Source of the DNA: an uncultured Oscillibacter sp.
GTDB taxonomy: Bacteria; Bacillota; Clostridia; Oscillospirales; Oscillospiraceae
Assembly: GCA_950097265.1 (NCBI GenBank)
Contig: CATNDJ010000014.1
Location: 1-49,536, forward strand
Reading direction: 5' to 3'
Length of the DNA stretch: 49,536 nt
The position numbers and the translations under genes are program-made. The notes beneath the pieces were generated by a model, which ran no database searches, had not been told where the DNA came from, and saw nothing but the letters and a program-made list of their open reading frames with translations. Positions 31,124 to 38,559 of this stretch are shown here, piece by piece. Every line of letters begins with the position of its first letter. Position 1 is the first letter of the stretch.

Positions 31124-31882
31124 ATGCTGCACAGTGATATGACGTTGAACCAGCGCCTGGCATTTCTGGAGACCCTGGAGCTGCCGGATTTGCCGGAATA
31201 TCTTGCGGGGAAAACGCCGGCCCTGGTGACCGAGACGCCGAAGAAAGCCGGTATCGACGCGGGGCAGGTGATTGCCTTTTCGGAGGATGTCAGCAAAAGC
31301 GAGCACGCGGATATTTTGAATTCCTGCCTGCTGGCTCAATTAGCGGCGTCGAAGAAGTTCGACCGGGAGAAAAATCCCGTCGAGTGGTATCAATTTTACA
31401 GCGACGTTCTCTTTAACTGCGGCTGGGTGCTGGACAGCTTCCAGTTCCGCAAATATCAGACGTCCAGCGCCTCCTTCGGGATTGATACGTTTATGCTGAA
31501 TCTCCTGCAGGGCCTGGCCACCGACAGCATGCTCTCCATGGTGACCGCGGCCATCAACTTTTTGAAGTCCCTGTCGAGCACGGACCCCCGCAGCCTCCTT
31601 TTCGACCACAATTCCCACTCGGGAAAGGAGGGCAATTTCCAATTGGGCGCCTGTTTCCATAACGGCGGCGTGCTGACGATGAGTCTGGGCTGCTCTTACT
31701 TCTCCGCCTCCCAAGCGGCGGACAGCTTCTTCTTCCTGCACTTTGAGTCGGCAGACAGCGAAATCTATTTCTCCAAGCAGAATATTATGCTGGATCTGGA
31801 TGTGTATGCGAAGGTGCGGAAAGCAGTCGTAGAAAAGCTGGGAGACAGGGCGGAAAGATTTATCGAGGACCTGGACATTTAA
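31124..31882 (+). CDS. Unknown protein, third gene of the cassette
   Basis: I do not recognise this 252-residue protein. It is cytoplasmic by appearance (no signal peptide). Helical segments stand out: the ADILNSCLLAQLAASKKF region, WYQFYSDVLFNCGWVLDSF, FMLNLLQGLATDSMLSMVTA and VRKAVVEKLGDRAERFIEDL. A strand-rich, Phe/Ser-rich stretch lies between (FQLGACFHNGGVLTMSLGCS, YFSASQAADSFFFLHFES). The mixture of conserved-looking Trp/Phe/Cys suggests a folded domain and not a relic. GTGAGGAATAACT precedes the ATG. A hairpin terminator follows, so the three genes form a complete operon. Confidence 0.72.
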   Translation: MLHSDMTLNQRLAFLETLELPDLPEYLAGKTPALVTETPKKAGIDAGQVIAFSEDVSKSEHADILNSCLLAQLAASKKFDREKNPVEWYQFYSDVLFNCGWVLDSFQFRKYQTSSASFGIDTFMLNLLQGLATDSMLSMVTAAINFLKSLSSTDPRSLLFDHNSHSGKEGNFQLGACFHNGGVLTMSLGCSYFSASQAADSFFFLHFESADSEIYFSKQNIMLDLDVYAKVRKAVVEKLGDRAERFIEDLDI

Positions 31883-31894
31883 AACCATCGGGCT

Positions 31895-31940
31895 CCGGCC
31901 GCGGCGGAAAGCAATTTCCGCTGCGGCCGGTTTCGGCCTT
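31895..31940 (+). terminator. Terminator after the three-gene cassette
   Basis: CCGGCCGCGGCGGAAA (31895-31910) pairs with TTTCCGCTGCGGCCGG (31915-31930) with one G-T wobble and a GCAA loop. The tail TTTCGGCCTT is only moderately T-rich. Confidence 0.7.
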
Positions 31941-31987
31941 GCGCCAAAGGTTACCGCCGGGTAACCTTATTACAATATTGTGCGTAC

Positions 31988-32016
31988 TTTACGCCCCGTC
32001 CCGATTCGGGTACAAT
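31988..32016 (+). promoter_or_regulatory. Promoter for the macrodomain-sirtuin pair
   Basis: TTTACG (31988-31993), 17 bases, TACAAT (32011-32016), 61 bases ahead of ATG 32078. A small inverted repeat GGTTACC-gccg-GGTAACC lies upstream at about 31949-31966. Confidence 0.7.
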
Positions 32017-32077
32017 CGTGTCAGCGACAGGAAGCGGAGGCCCGGAGGGGCTGAGCTTCCGGTTTTCAGGAGGACCT

Positions 32078-32863
32078 ATGGAACGTATGGAAAAGATCCG
32101 GTATCTCAATGGGATTCTGCTGAGGGAGATGCCGGAATACTGCGGCCAGGCGGCGGAGTTTCCCTTGGAAGACGCCGCCCAAAGGCGGCTGCTCCGCAGC
32201 CTGATGAACCTCCGGCCCCCGGCGCCGCTGGACCCGGGCTTTCTGCGGGTTCAGGACGAGCTGCTGTCTCAGGAACGGGAGGCAAAGGGCGTTGTGGACG
32301 GGGAGGCGCTGCCCGCCGCCGCTCCCGGGATTTCCCTCTGGCAGGGGGACATTACCCGGCTGGCCGTGGACGCGATTGTGGACGCGGACAACAGCGGGCT
32401 GCTGGGCTGCTTTCATCCCTGCCACGGCTGCGTGGACAACGCCATCCACTCGGCGGCGGGCCTCCAGCTCCGGGAGGAGTGCCATGAGCTGATGAAGGCC
32501 CAGGGCGGCCCCGAGCCCGCCGGGCGGGCCAAAATTACCCGGGGCTATAACCTCCCCGCCAGGTATGTCCTGCACACGGTGGGCCCCGTCGTCCGGGGGC
32601 GCGTCACCCGGAGGGACCGGGAGGAGCTGGCCTCCTGCTACCGCTCCTGCCTGGAGCTGGCGGCGGAAAAGGATTTGAGGAGTGTGGCCTTCTGCTGCAT
32701 CTCCACCGGGGAGTTTCATTTCCCGAACCGGGAGGCCGCTGAAATCGCCGTGAAGACGGCGGCGGCGTTCCTCCGGCGGGACACATCGGTTAAGAAGGTG
32801 ATTTTCAATGTTTTCAAGGATATGGACGCCCAAATCTACCGGGAGCTGCTGGGAGAGCACTGA
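32078..32863 (+). CDS. Zinc-type macrodomain protein-ADP-ribose hydrolase
   Basis: This 261-residue protein matches the macrodomain partner of class-M sirtuins, which removes ADP-ribose from proteins. After a helical N-terminus of about 85 residues it has ISLWQGDITRLAVDAIV, then GLLGCFHPCHGCVDNAIHSAA with the Cys/His zinc ligands of the subgroup, the GRAKITRGYNLPARYVLHTVGP strand, and AFCCISTGEFHFPN. The ligand loop usually reads NAANS but here reads DADNS, so an Asn expected to contact ADP-ribose is Asp. ATG 32078 follows TTCAGGAGGACCT. It overlaps the sirtuin gene by 56 bases. Confidence 0.92.
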   Translation: MERMEKIRYLNGILLREMPEYCGQAAEFPLEDAAQRRLLRSLMNLRPPAPLDPGFLRVQDELLSQEREAKGVVDGEALPAAAPGISLWQGDITRLAVDAIVDADNSGLLGCFHPCHGCVDNAIHSAAGLQLREECHELMKAQGGPEPAGRAKITRGYNLPARYVLHTVGPVVRGRVTRRDREELASCYRSCLELAAEKDLRSVAFCCISTGEFHFPNREAAEIAVKTAAAFLRRDTSVKKVIFNVFKDMDAQIYRELLGEH

Positions 32864-33677
32864 GCGGCTGCGGGAGGCGCTTGCGCCCGCGGACGCCGTG
32901 GTGATCGGCGCGGGGGCGGGCCTTTCCGCTTCGGCGGGGCTGACCTATTCCGGGGAGCGGTTTGAACGGTACTTCGGGGACTTCATCGAGAAGTATGGGA
33001 TTCGAGACCTGTACTCCGGCGGCTTTTACCCCTTCCAAACGCCGGAGGAGTACTGGGCCTGGTGGAGCCGCCAGATACTGGTGAACCGCTATGAACGGGC
33101 CCCGAAGCCGGTGTACGGCAGGCTGCTGGAGCTGGTGCGGGGGCGGGAGTATTTTGTGCTTACCACCAACGTGGACCATCAGTTTCAGCTGGCGGGCTTT
33201 GAAAAGGAACGGCTGTTTTACACCCAGGGGGACTACGGCCTCTGGCAGTGCTCCAAGCCCTGCCGCCGGGAAACCTACGACAATGAGGAGGCCGTGCGCC
33301 GTATGGCCGCAGAGCAGAGGAACATGAAGATTCCCACGGAGCAGATTCCCCGCTGTCCCCGGTGCGGCAGGCCCATGGTCATGAACCTGCGGACGGACGG
33401 TACCTTTGTAGAGGACGAGGGCTGGCGCCGGGCGGCGGGGAGGTATCAGGACTTCCTGCGGCGGCACGGGAGGGACAGGACGCTGTACCTGGAGCTGGGC
33501 GTGGGAGGAAATACGCCGGCGATTATCAAGTATCCCTTTTGGAAATACGTCTATGAGAACCCGGAGGCAGTCTATGCCTGCATCAACCTGGAGGGGGCCT
33601 ACGCCCCAGAGGCGATCGCCGGACGCTCCATCTGCATCAGCGGGGATATCGGCGGCGTGATTGAGAAACTGCTGTAA
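32808..33677 (+). CDS. Class-M sirtuin (SirTM-like) protein ADP-ribosyltransferase
   Basis: This 289-residue Sir2-family protein has the NAD-binding motif VVIGAGAGLSASAGLTYSG (about 31-49), a DFIEKYGIRDLYSGGFYPF segment, TTNVDHQFQLAGF (about 121-133) and FYTQGDYGLWQC. Gln occupies the place of the usual catalytic His, which is the mark of SirTM enzymes that ADP-ribosylate proteins rather than deacetylate. Cysteines CSKPC and CPRCG form the zinc site. The known systems pair it with a macrodomain and often a GcvH-like protein and lipoate ligase; only the macrodomain is present here. The ATG at 32808 has AAGAAGGTGATTTTCA upstream and lies inside the macrodomain gene. Confidence 0.9.
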   Translation: MFSRIWTPKSTGSCWESTERLREALAPADAVVIGAGAGLSASAGLTYSGERFERYFGDFIEKYGIRDLYSGGFYPFQTPEEYWAWWSRQILVNRYERAPKPVYGRLLELVRGREYFVLTTNVDHQFQLAGFEKERLFYTQGDYGLWQCSKPCRRETYDNEEAVRRMAAEQRNMKIPTEQIPRCPRCGRPMVMNLRTDGTFVEDEGWRRAAGRYQDFLRRHGRDRTLYLELGVGGNTPAIIKYPFWKYVYENPEAVYACINLEGAYAPEAIAGRSICISGDIGGVIEKLL

Positions 33678-33698
33678 AAACTTCCAGGCGGCGGAAAC

Positions 33699-33732
33699 GC
33701 CCTCCAGAGACCTTCAAGGACTTTGGAGGGCG
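33699..33732. terminator. Hairpin between the converging sirtuin and SIR2-TPR genes
   Basis: CGCCCTCCA (33699-33707) pairs with TGGAGGGCG (33724-33732), and a small CCTT-C-AAGG hairpin sits inside. The T-run is poor on both strands, so it is a moderate terminator candidate for both genes. Confidence 0.6.
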
Positions 33733-33739
33733 CAGTGCG

Positions 33740-34240
33740 TTATAGTTCTGCCAGTTCCGCCGCGGCTTTTCGGTCCGCCTCCGCGAGGGCTTTCTGCCCC
33801 ATGGAGGCGTATATTTTCGCGCGGTTCTGGTAAGCTCTTTTGTGCTTGGGATCTAATTGAATAGCCCTTGTATAATCTTCGAGGGCTTTTTCAAGCTCCT
33901 CCAGATCTTCATATAAAACTCCCCGGTTATTATAGGCGTATACATAGTCGGGATCCAGCTCAATCGCTTTGTCGTAGTCCGCAAGGGCTTTTTTGGAAAC
34001 CCCCATATCGCTGTAGAGGATACCCCGGTTGTAATAAGCGTGTGCGTAATTTGGATCCAGCTCAATTGCTCTATTGTAATCATCCAGGGCCTTTTTGCGT
34101 TTTCCCAAATCTTTGTAAAGGATGCCCCGGTTGTTGTAGGCGAGCGGGTACGTGGGATCCAGCCCAATTGCCTTCGAGTATGCGTCAATGGCCTCCTGTT
34201 TGCGGCCCTCCCCACTGGCACGGAAACCCCGGCGGGCATA
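33740..34240 (-). repeat. Five tandem TPR-coding repeats (102-base period)
   Basis: The 3' end of the SIR2-TPR gene encodes five 34-residue units of the form AYNNRGILYKDLGKRKKALD-DYNRAIELDPNY. Units 2-4 are closely similar at protein and DNA level (the AAxELDPxY phase recurs every 102 bases), suggesting recent duplication or gene conversion. Confidence 0.88.
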
Positions 34241-35377
34241 GTCCAGGGCGGTGAGGGACTCCTCTTTTTCCCGCTGTTCCTCTTCCTGCTGTTCCGCCGC
34301 GTTCATTTCCTGAAGGGCGTCCTTAGTTTCCGGTTTTTCGCTCAGATTGTTCCACTGTTCATGGTATTCCCGGATGCGGTCTTCATTCTTTTTCCGCAGC
34401 ATATCCGCGGTGACGCCGGGCCGAATGGCGTCGCCGTACATGGTTTTCCCGATTTCCACCATCAGCGCGTCGAAGCCGTCGATGGCGGCGAAGTACCCGC
34501 CGCAGTCTTTCACAAACTTCCGGATATTCTTTTCGGGCAGGCAGGAGGGGTCGCACTTGCCGCGGTAGCACCAATACACGCCCTTGCGCAGGGCGGCGGG
34601 GTCCTTCTCCAAAAAGGACATCAGGCTGTGGTCGCCGCCGGCATAGCCGATGACAATGGGCGTATACGTATTGAGGGCATGACTCAGGGCGCGCTCCCAC
34701 TCCGGCTTCAGACCTTCGGTGGATTCCGGGCTGTTGAGGGGCGCGTACATCAGGCCCCGGTGCACCTTTGCCACAATGGGCCGCTGGATGTTGGCTTCCA
34801 TGTAGTCCACCAGGGATTCGTGGCCGACGACGAGGGGCTTTTTATCGGTGTACAAAAACAGCGCGTCTTCCACCAGGCTGTCGAAGTTCGTGGTGATGAC
34901 GAGGTTGTGCAGATTATTTTCCGTCAGCAGCTTTGCCAGGGTGTGGTAGCCCAGGCTGGGATTACAGCGCTCCATGATTTTTTCAAGATAGCTGTACCCC
35001 TGGCGCGGGTTGGCGTGGAACCGCAGCTTGTAGATGTCAAAGTAATATTCGCTGGGGATGGGGCCGCCCTCTTTTTTCGCCTGGAGCCAGGCGGCTTCAA
35101 TCTCCTGGAACTCGTGCCCGATTTCCTTCTCGGCGTACAGGGCGGCGGCAATTTCCCGCGTTTCTCCGGCGTCCATGGGGGGCATTCCGCGGTCCTCCAT
35201 TTTGCCCATCAGGCAGTCCATCCACTGCATCTCCAGGGAGCTGCCGCTGGGAATGCCGGATTCCACCGACGCGCCGGAGCCCAGGATGAAGCAGAACCGC
35301 TCGCTGCTTTCGGACGACTCCTTTATCAGCTGGGACAAGCGCTTTGCGGAAATGATTCTGGACTTTGGAAATTCCAA
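33740..35377 (-). CDS. SIR2-like domain protein with C-terminal TPR repeats
   Basis: This protein has about 545 residues. Numbered from an upstream in-frame GTG at 35386, the N-terminal SIR2-like domain has FCFILGSGASVESGIPSG (about 32-49), LVITTNFDSLVEDAL (about 162-176) with the NAD-site Asn, VAKVHRGLMYAP with the likely His (about 209), and VIGYAGGDHSLMSF (about 245-258). After a Glu-rich linker (about 360-378) come five tetratricopeptide repeats to the C-terminus. SIR2-like domains fused to sensor modules act as NAD hydrolases in several phage-defence systems; TPRs may sense or oligomerise. The TTG at 35377 is preferred because AAGGAGG lies 8 bases before it; the GTG at 35386 overlaps that site. 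A defence role is inference. Confidence 0.85.
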   Translation of the reverse strand: MEFPKSRIISAKRLSQLIKESSESSERFCFILGSGASVESGIPSGSSLEMQWMDCLMGKMEDRGMPPMDAGETREIAAALYAEKEIGHEFQEIEAAWLQAKKEGGPIPSEYYFDIYKLRFHANPRQGYSYLEKIMERCNPSLGYHTLAKLLTENNLHNLVITTNFDSLVEDALFLYTDKKPLVVGHESLVDYMEANIQRPIVAKVHRGLMYAPLNSPESTEGLKPEWERALSHALNTYTPIVIGYAGGDHSLMSFLEKDPAALRKGVYWCYRGKCDPSCLPEKNIRKFVKDCGGYFAAIDGFDALMVEIGKTMYGDAIRPGVTADMLRKKNEDRIREYHEQWNNLSEKPETKDALQEMNAAEQQEEEQREKEESLTALDYARRGFRASGEGRKQEAIDAYSKAIGLDPTYPLAYNNRGILYKDLGKRKKALDDYNRAIELDPNYAHAYYNRGILYSDMGVSKKALADYDKAIELDPDYVYAYNNRGVLYEDLEELEKALEDYTRAIQLDPKHKRAYQNRAKIYASMGQKALAEADRKAAAELAEL

Positions 35378-35398
35378 CCTGTCCACCTCCTTTTTCCC

Positions 35399-35427
35399 AT
35401 TTTATCCGCATGTTCGGCCTTTGTCAA
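35399..35427 (-). promoter_or_regulatory. Strong promoter for the SIR2-TPR gene
   Basis: On the minus strand a perfect -35 TTGACA (35422-35427), 17 bases, and TAAAAT (35399-35404). Transcription would begin near 35392, leaving a leader of only about 15 bases that is essentially the ribosome site. Confidence 0.85.
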
Positions 35428-35485
35428 CCCTGAGGCCTCCTTTGCGGCGGCGGAGGCCGCCCGGCATGTCGGGCGCGAAAGGCTG

Positions 35486-35514
35486 TTGAGTAATGCCGCT
35501 TTTTGTGATACACT
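35486..35514 (+). promoter_or_regulatory. Promoter for the sugar-sensing operon
   Basis: TTGAGT (35486-35491), 17 bases, TACACT (35509-35514), 54 bases ahead of ATG 35568. It is divergent from the SIR2-TPR promoter. Confidence 0.65.
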
Positions 35515-35567
35515 GTAGCCGGAGCTTCCCGGGCCGGACGCATGGGGGCGGACGGCGGGAGAACCGC

Positions 35568-36572
35568 ATGACGGAAAGAGAGGAGCTGACCGCAATGGCC
35601 GACCGTTCAAAGCGGCTGCTGGAGGCCGCCGGCATGCTCTTGATCCTGGCGCTGATGACGGCTGTCTGTTACCTCCTGCTGGCCTATCCCGGGGACGTCT
35701 CCGCCCGGCAGACAGAGAACCGGCGGGTATTCGGCGCCACCTATATGACCATGAACAACCCCTATTACCAGGTGCTGGACAACTGCCTGCGCTCGGAGAT
35801 CGAGGCCAAGGGGGATATCCTTCTGACCCGGGACGCCGCCATGGACCAGGACCGCCAGAACCAGGAGATGGAAGAGCTCATCGGCGCGGGGGCCCAGGCG
35901 ATTTTCCTGACCCCCGTGGAGTGGGACACCGCCCGGGCGGGCCTGGAGGCCGCGGCGGAGGCCGGGGTGCCGGTGATCGTGGTGGACGCGCCGGTGCGGG
36001 ACGGGTCGCTGGCCGCCTGCTCCATCCTCTCGGACAACTATCAGGCGGGCGTCCTCTGCGCGGAGCATTTGATGTCCATAAGGGACCGTGCCAATATCGT
36101 GCTGCTGGAACACATCTCCGCCAGCTCCGGCGTGGAGCGGATTCAGGGTTTCCGGGACGCCATTGCTGGGCACGAGGGCTTTGCCGTCCTGGCCTCCGGC
36201 GAGTCCGACGGCCAGATTGAAAACGCCATGCCGGTGATGGAGGAGCTGCTTCGCCGGGCCCCGGAGGCGGACGTGCTCATGGCCCTCAACGACCCCAGCG
36301 CCTTCGGCGGCCTGGCGGCCATCGAGGGGGCGGGGCTTACCAGCCGTTTCCTCATCTACAGCGTGGACGGCTCCCCGGAGGCCAAGGCCCTGGTGAGCGA
36401 CGGCCTGATGACCGCCACCTGCGCCCAGTTTCCCACCCGGATCGCCAAAGAGGCGGCGGCCCAGGGCTACCGGGCTCTTGACGGCGGTTGCGACCAGAGG
36501 GAGATCGTCGTGCCGGTGGAGCTGCTGACGAAGGACAACGTGGGCCGGTACGGAACGGATGGGTGGCAGTGA
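35568..36572 (+). CDS. Membrane-anchored sugar-binding protein (ribose/xylose-binding type)
   Basis: This protein of about 334 residues has one N-terminal hydrophobic helix (LLEAAGMLLILALMTAVCYL) without a lipobox. A periplasmic-binding-protein type I domain follows: VFGATYMTMNNPYYQVLDNC, GAQAIFLTPVEWDTA, VPVIVVDAPV, DNYQAGVLCAEHLM, an SGVERIQGFRDAIAGH segment and LMALNDPSAFGGLAAIEGAG. This fold normally binds pentoses, galactose or autoinducer-2. No ABC permease follows; a histidine kinase does, with its ATG overlapping this stop codon. It is therefore likely a ligand sensor presenting a sugar to the kinase. Start ATG 35568 (GGGAGAACCGC) or 35595 (AGGAG, 9 bases) are both possible. Confidence 0.88.
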   Translation: MTEREELTAMADRSKRLLEAAGMLLILALMTAVCYLLLAYPGDVSARQTENRRVFGATYMTMNNPYYQVLDNCLRSEIEAKGDILLTRDAAMDQDRQNQEMEELIGAGAQAIFLTPVEWDTARAGLEAAAEAGVPVIVVDAPVRDGSLAACSILSDNYQAGVLCAEHLMSIRDRANIVLLEHISASSGVERIQGFRDAIAGHEGFAVLASGESDGQIENAMPVMEELLRRAPEADVLMALNDPSAFGGLAAIEGAGLTSRFLIYSVDGSPEAKALVSDGLMTATCAQFPTRIAKEAAAQGYRALDGGCDQREIVVPVELLTKDNVGRYGTDGWQ

Positions 36573-37903
36573 TGGACAACGAAAAAACCTTATCCAGCCT
36601 CTCCCGGCTGATGTTCGCCCTGAACCTGGCGATTATCCTGTTTTACTCCCTGACCTGCCTGGCGACGACCCTGCGGGTCTGCGGGTCCTTCGGCGCTTAC
36701 GACTTCCTGTCCTCGGCCCGCCGGATTCCCCCGCCGCCCTGGCGGATGCCCCTGTGGGCCCTGGGACAGTATCTGCTGCTCTGCGCCGTCAGCTTTGGGA
36801 AGAGCCGGTGGGAGATTGAGCGCTTTGAGGTCCGGCTGCTGATCTGTCTGGTGGAGATTCTGCTGTGCGTGGGCGTCACCGCCTCCCTGGAGTTTTACTA
36901 CAGCGGCGCGGCGCTGCTGGTGCTGGCGGATTTGGTACACTACGTGCGCAGCAGCTTTTACCGCGGCTGCTTCACGGCGGCGCTGATTCTGCTGTTTTCC
37001 TTCGGGCGCTATGAGATCCTCTATCCCCTGACGGGGCGCATTGCCTTCAGCGCTTACCTGGACTACTATCATCAGACGGTTCGGAGCTTCTTCGCCGGAG
37101 CCGAAAGCCTGCTGGTCTGCCTGAACGTGCTGCTGTTCGTCCTCTTCATGATACTGCTCTTTACGGGGCAGAAGGCGGAAAACAGCCGCATCCGGAAGCT
37201 CAACCGGCAGCTGAACCAGGCCAACGGCCGCCTGAGGGACTACGCCTTCGAGCTGGAGCGCATGACGGAGGTCCGGGAGCGGAACCGGCTGGCCCGAGAG
37301 ATCCACGACACCCTGGGCCATACGCTGACGGGCATCATCATGGGCTCCGACGCGGGACTGGCCCTTTTCGACGCCGCGCCGGAGGAGGCGAAAAAGCGCA
37401 TCCAGGTGGTGGCCCAGGCGGCCCGGGACGGGCTGAACGACGTGCGCCGCTCCATCAAGGCCCTGCGGCCCGACGCCCTGGAGAACACCTCCCTGGCGGA
37501 AGCGCTGGAGACCATGATGTCCAATTTCAAAGCCGCCACCTCGGCGGAGGTCTTTTACGACCAGCAGGCCGGCCCCCTGGTCTTCGCCCAGGACGAGGAG
37601 GACACCCTGTACCGGGTGATCCAGGAGAGCATGACCAACGCCGTCCGCCACGGCCACGCCACGGAAATCTACATCCGCATCACCCGGCGGGACAGCCTTT
37701 TGACCATTGACGTCCGGGACAACGGCCTGGGCGGCGGGGACGAGACCCAGGAGGGCTTCGGCCTGCGGCACATGCGGGAGCGGCTGGAGCTGCTGGGCGG
37801 GTCGCTGGCCTTTGGAAACCGGGAGGCGCTGGAGGAGGACGGAGAGCGGGGCTTTTACGTGGTGGTAAGCCTGCCTATCCGGGGGAAGGAGGAGGAAGCA
37901 TGA
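36572..37903 (+). CDS. NarL/DesK-type sensor histidine kinase
   Basis: This 443-residue kinase has about six membrane helices in residues 1-200, then a coiled coil (ENSRIRKLNRQLNQANGRL). The dimerisation domain carries RNRLAREIHDTLGHTLTGII, whose His is phosphorylated (HisKA_3 type), and the ATPase has the N-box VIQESMTNAVRHGHA and DVRDNGLGGGDE. Its C-terminus, GFYVVVSLPIRGKEEEA, overlaps the regulator start in ATGA. With a solute-binding protein translated just before it and another two genes after, the likely input is a sugar-loaded binding protein. The ligand is not deducible. Confidence 0.93.
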   Translation: MDNEKTLSSLSRLMFALNLAIILFYSLTCLATTLRVCGSFGAYDFLSSARRIPPPPWRMPLWALGQYLLLCAVSFGKSRWEIERFEVRLLICLVEILLCVGVTASLEFYYSGAALLVLADLVHYVRSSFYRGCFTAALILLFSFGRYEILYPLTGRIAFSAYLDYYHQTVRSFFAGAESLLVCLNVLLFVLFMILLFTGQKAENSRIRKLNRQLNQANGRLRDYAFELERMTEVRERNRLAREIHDTLGHTLTGIIMGSDAGLALFDAAPEEAKKRIQVVAQAARDGLNDVRRSIKALRPDALENTSLAEALETMMSNFKAATSAEVFYDQQAGPLVFAQDEEDTLYRVIQESMTNAVRHGHATEIYIRITRRDSLLTIDVRDNGLGGGDETQEGFGLRHMRERLELLGGSLAFGNREALEEDGERGFYVVVSLPIRGKEEEA

Positions 37904-38559
37904 TTCGAGTCTTGATTGTAGACGACCAGGAGCTCTTTCGGGAGAGCCTGAAAGTGGTCCTCAGCGTCAGCCCCGGCATTGAGGTGGTGGGCGCGGCCTC
38001 CAGCGTGCAGGAGGCGCTGAAAAGCGCCGCCGCCTGCCGCCCGGACGTGGTGCTGATGGACATCCGCATGCCCGGCATGGACGGGGTGGAGGGCACCCGG
38101 CTGATCAAAGAGCGGCATCCCCACATGAAGGTCGTCGTGCTGACTACCTTTGACGACGACGAATACGTCTTCGGGGCATTGAAAAACGGGGCCAGCGGCT
38201 ACCTCCTCAAGGGCAGCAGCGTCTCCGAGCTGTCCAAGGCCATCCAGATCGTCTACGAGGGTGGGGCCATGCTGAACCCGGAGATTGCCAGCAAGGCCAT
38301 CCGGCAGTTCTCCAGCATGGCGAAGGGGACCGCCTCCCTCCAGGTGGACCGGCAGGGAGAGGCGGAGCTCAGCCGCGGAGAGCGGCAGGTCGTTCAGGCG
38401 GTGGGCCGGGGCCTGTCCAACAAGGAGATTGCCGGAGAGCTGTGCCTCTCCGAGGGGACGGTGCGCAACGCCATCAGCGGCATTCTGAGCAAGCTAGACC
38501 TCCGGGACCGGACGCAGCTTGCCATCTGGGCCGTGCAGACCGGCGCGGTGATCCCATGA
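37900..38559 (+). CDS. LuxR/NarL-type response regulator
   Basis: This 219-residue regulator has a receiver domain (IRVLIVDDQELFRESLKVVL, then DVVLMDIRMPGMDGVEG with phospho-acceptor Asp at about 54, and VVVLTTFDDDEYVFGAL). A LuxR-type helix-turn-helix follows (LSRGERQVVQAVGRGLSNKE, IAGELCLSEGTVRNAISGIL). The partner kinase is encoded immediately upstream with a 4-base overlap. NarL-type regulators bind short inverted or direct repeats as dimers. The TGACAAA sites at 39959-39995, upstream of the PTS genes, are good candidates for its operator. Confidence 0.95.
   Translation: MIRVLIVDDQELFRESLKVVLSVSPGIEVVGAASSVQEALKSAAACRPDVVLMDIRMPGMDGVEGTRLIKERHPHMKVVVLTTFDDDEYVFGALKNGASGYLLKGSSVSELSKAIQIVYEGGAMLNPEIASKAIRQFSSMAKGTASLQVDRQGEAELSRGERQVVQAVGRGLSNKEIAGELCLSEGTVRNAISGILSKLDLRDRTQLAIWAVQTGAVIP

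Noticed and set aside
33740-34240. 102-base periodicity considered as a non-coding repeat array
   Set aside because: It encodes canonical 34-residue TPR units in frame.
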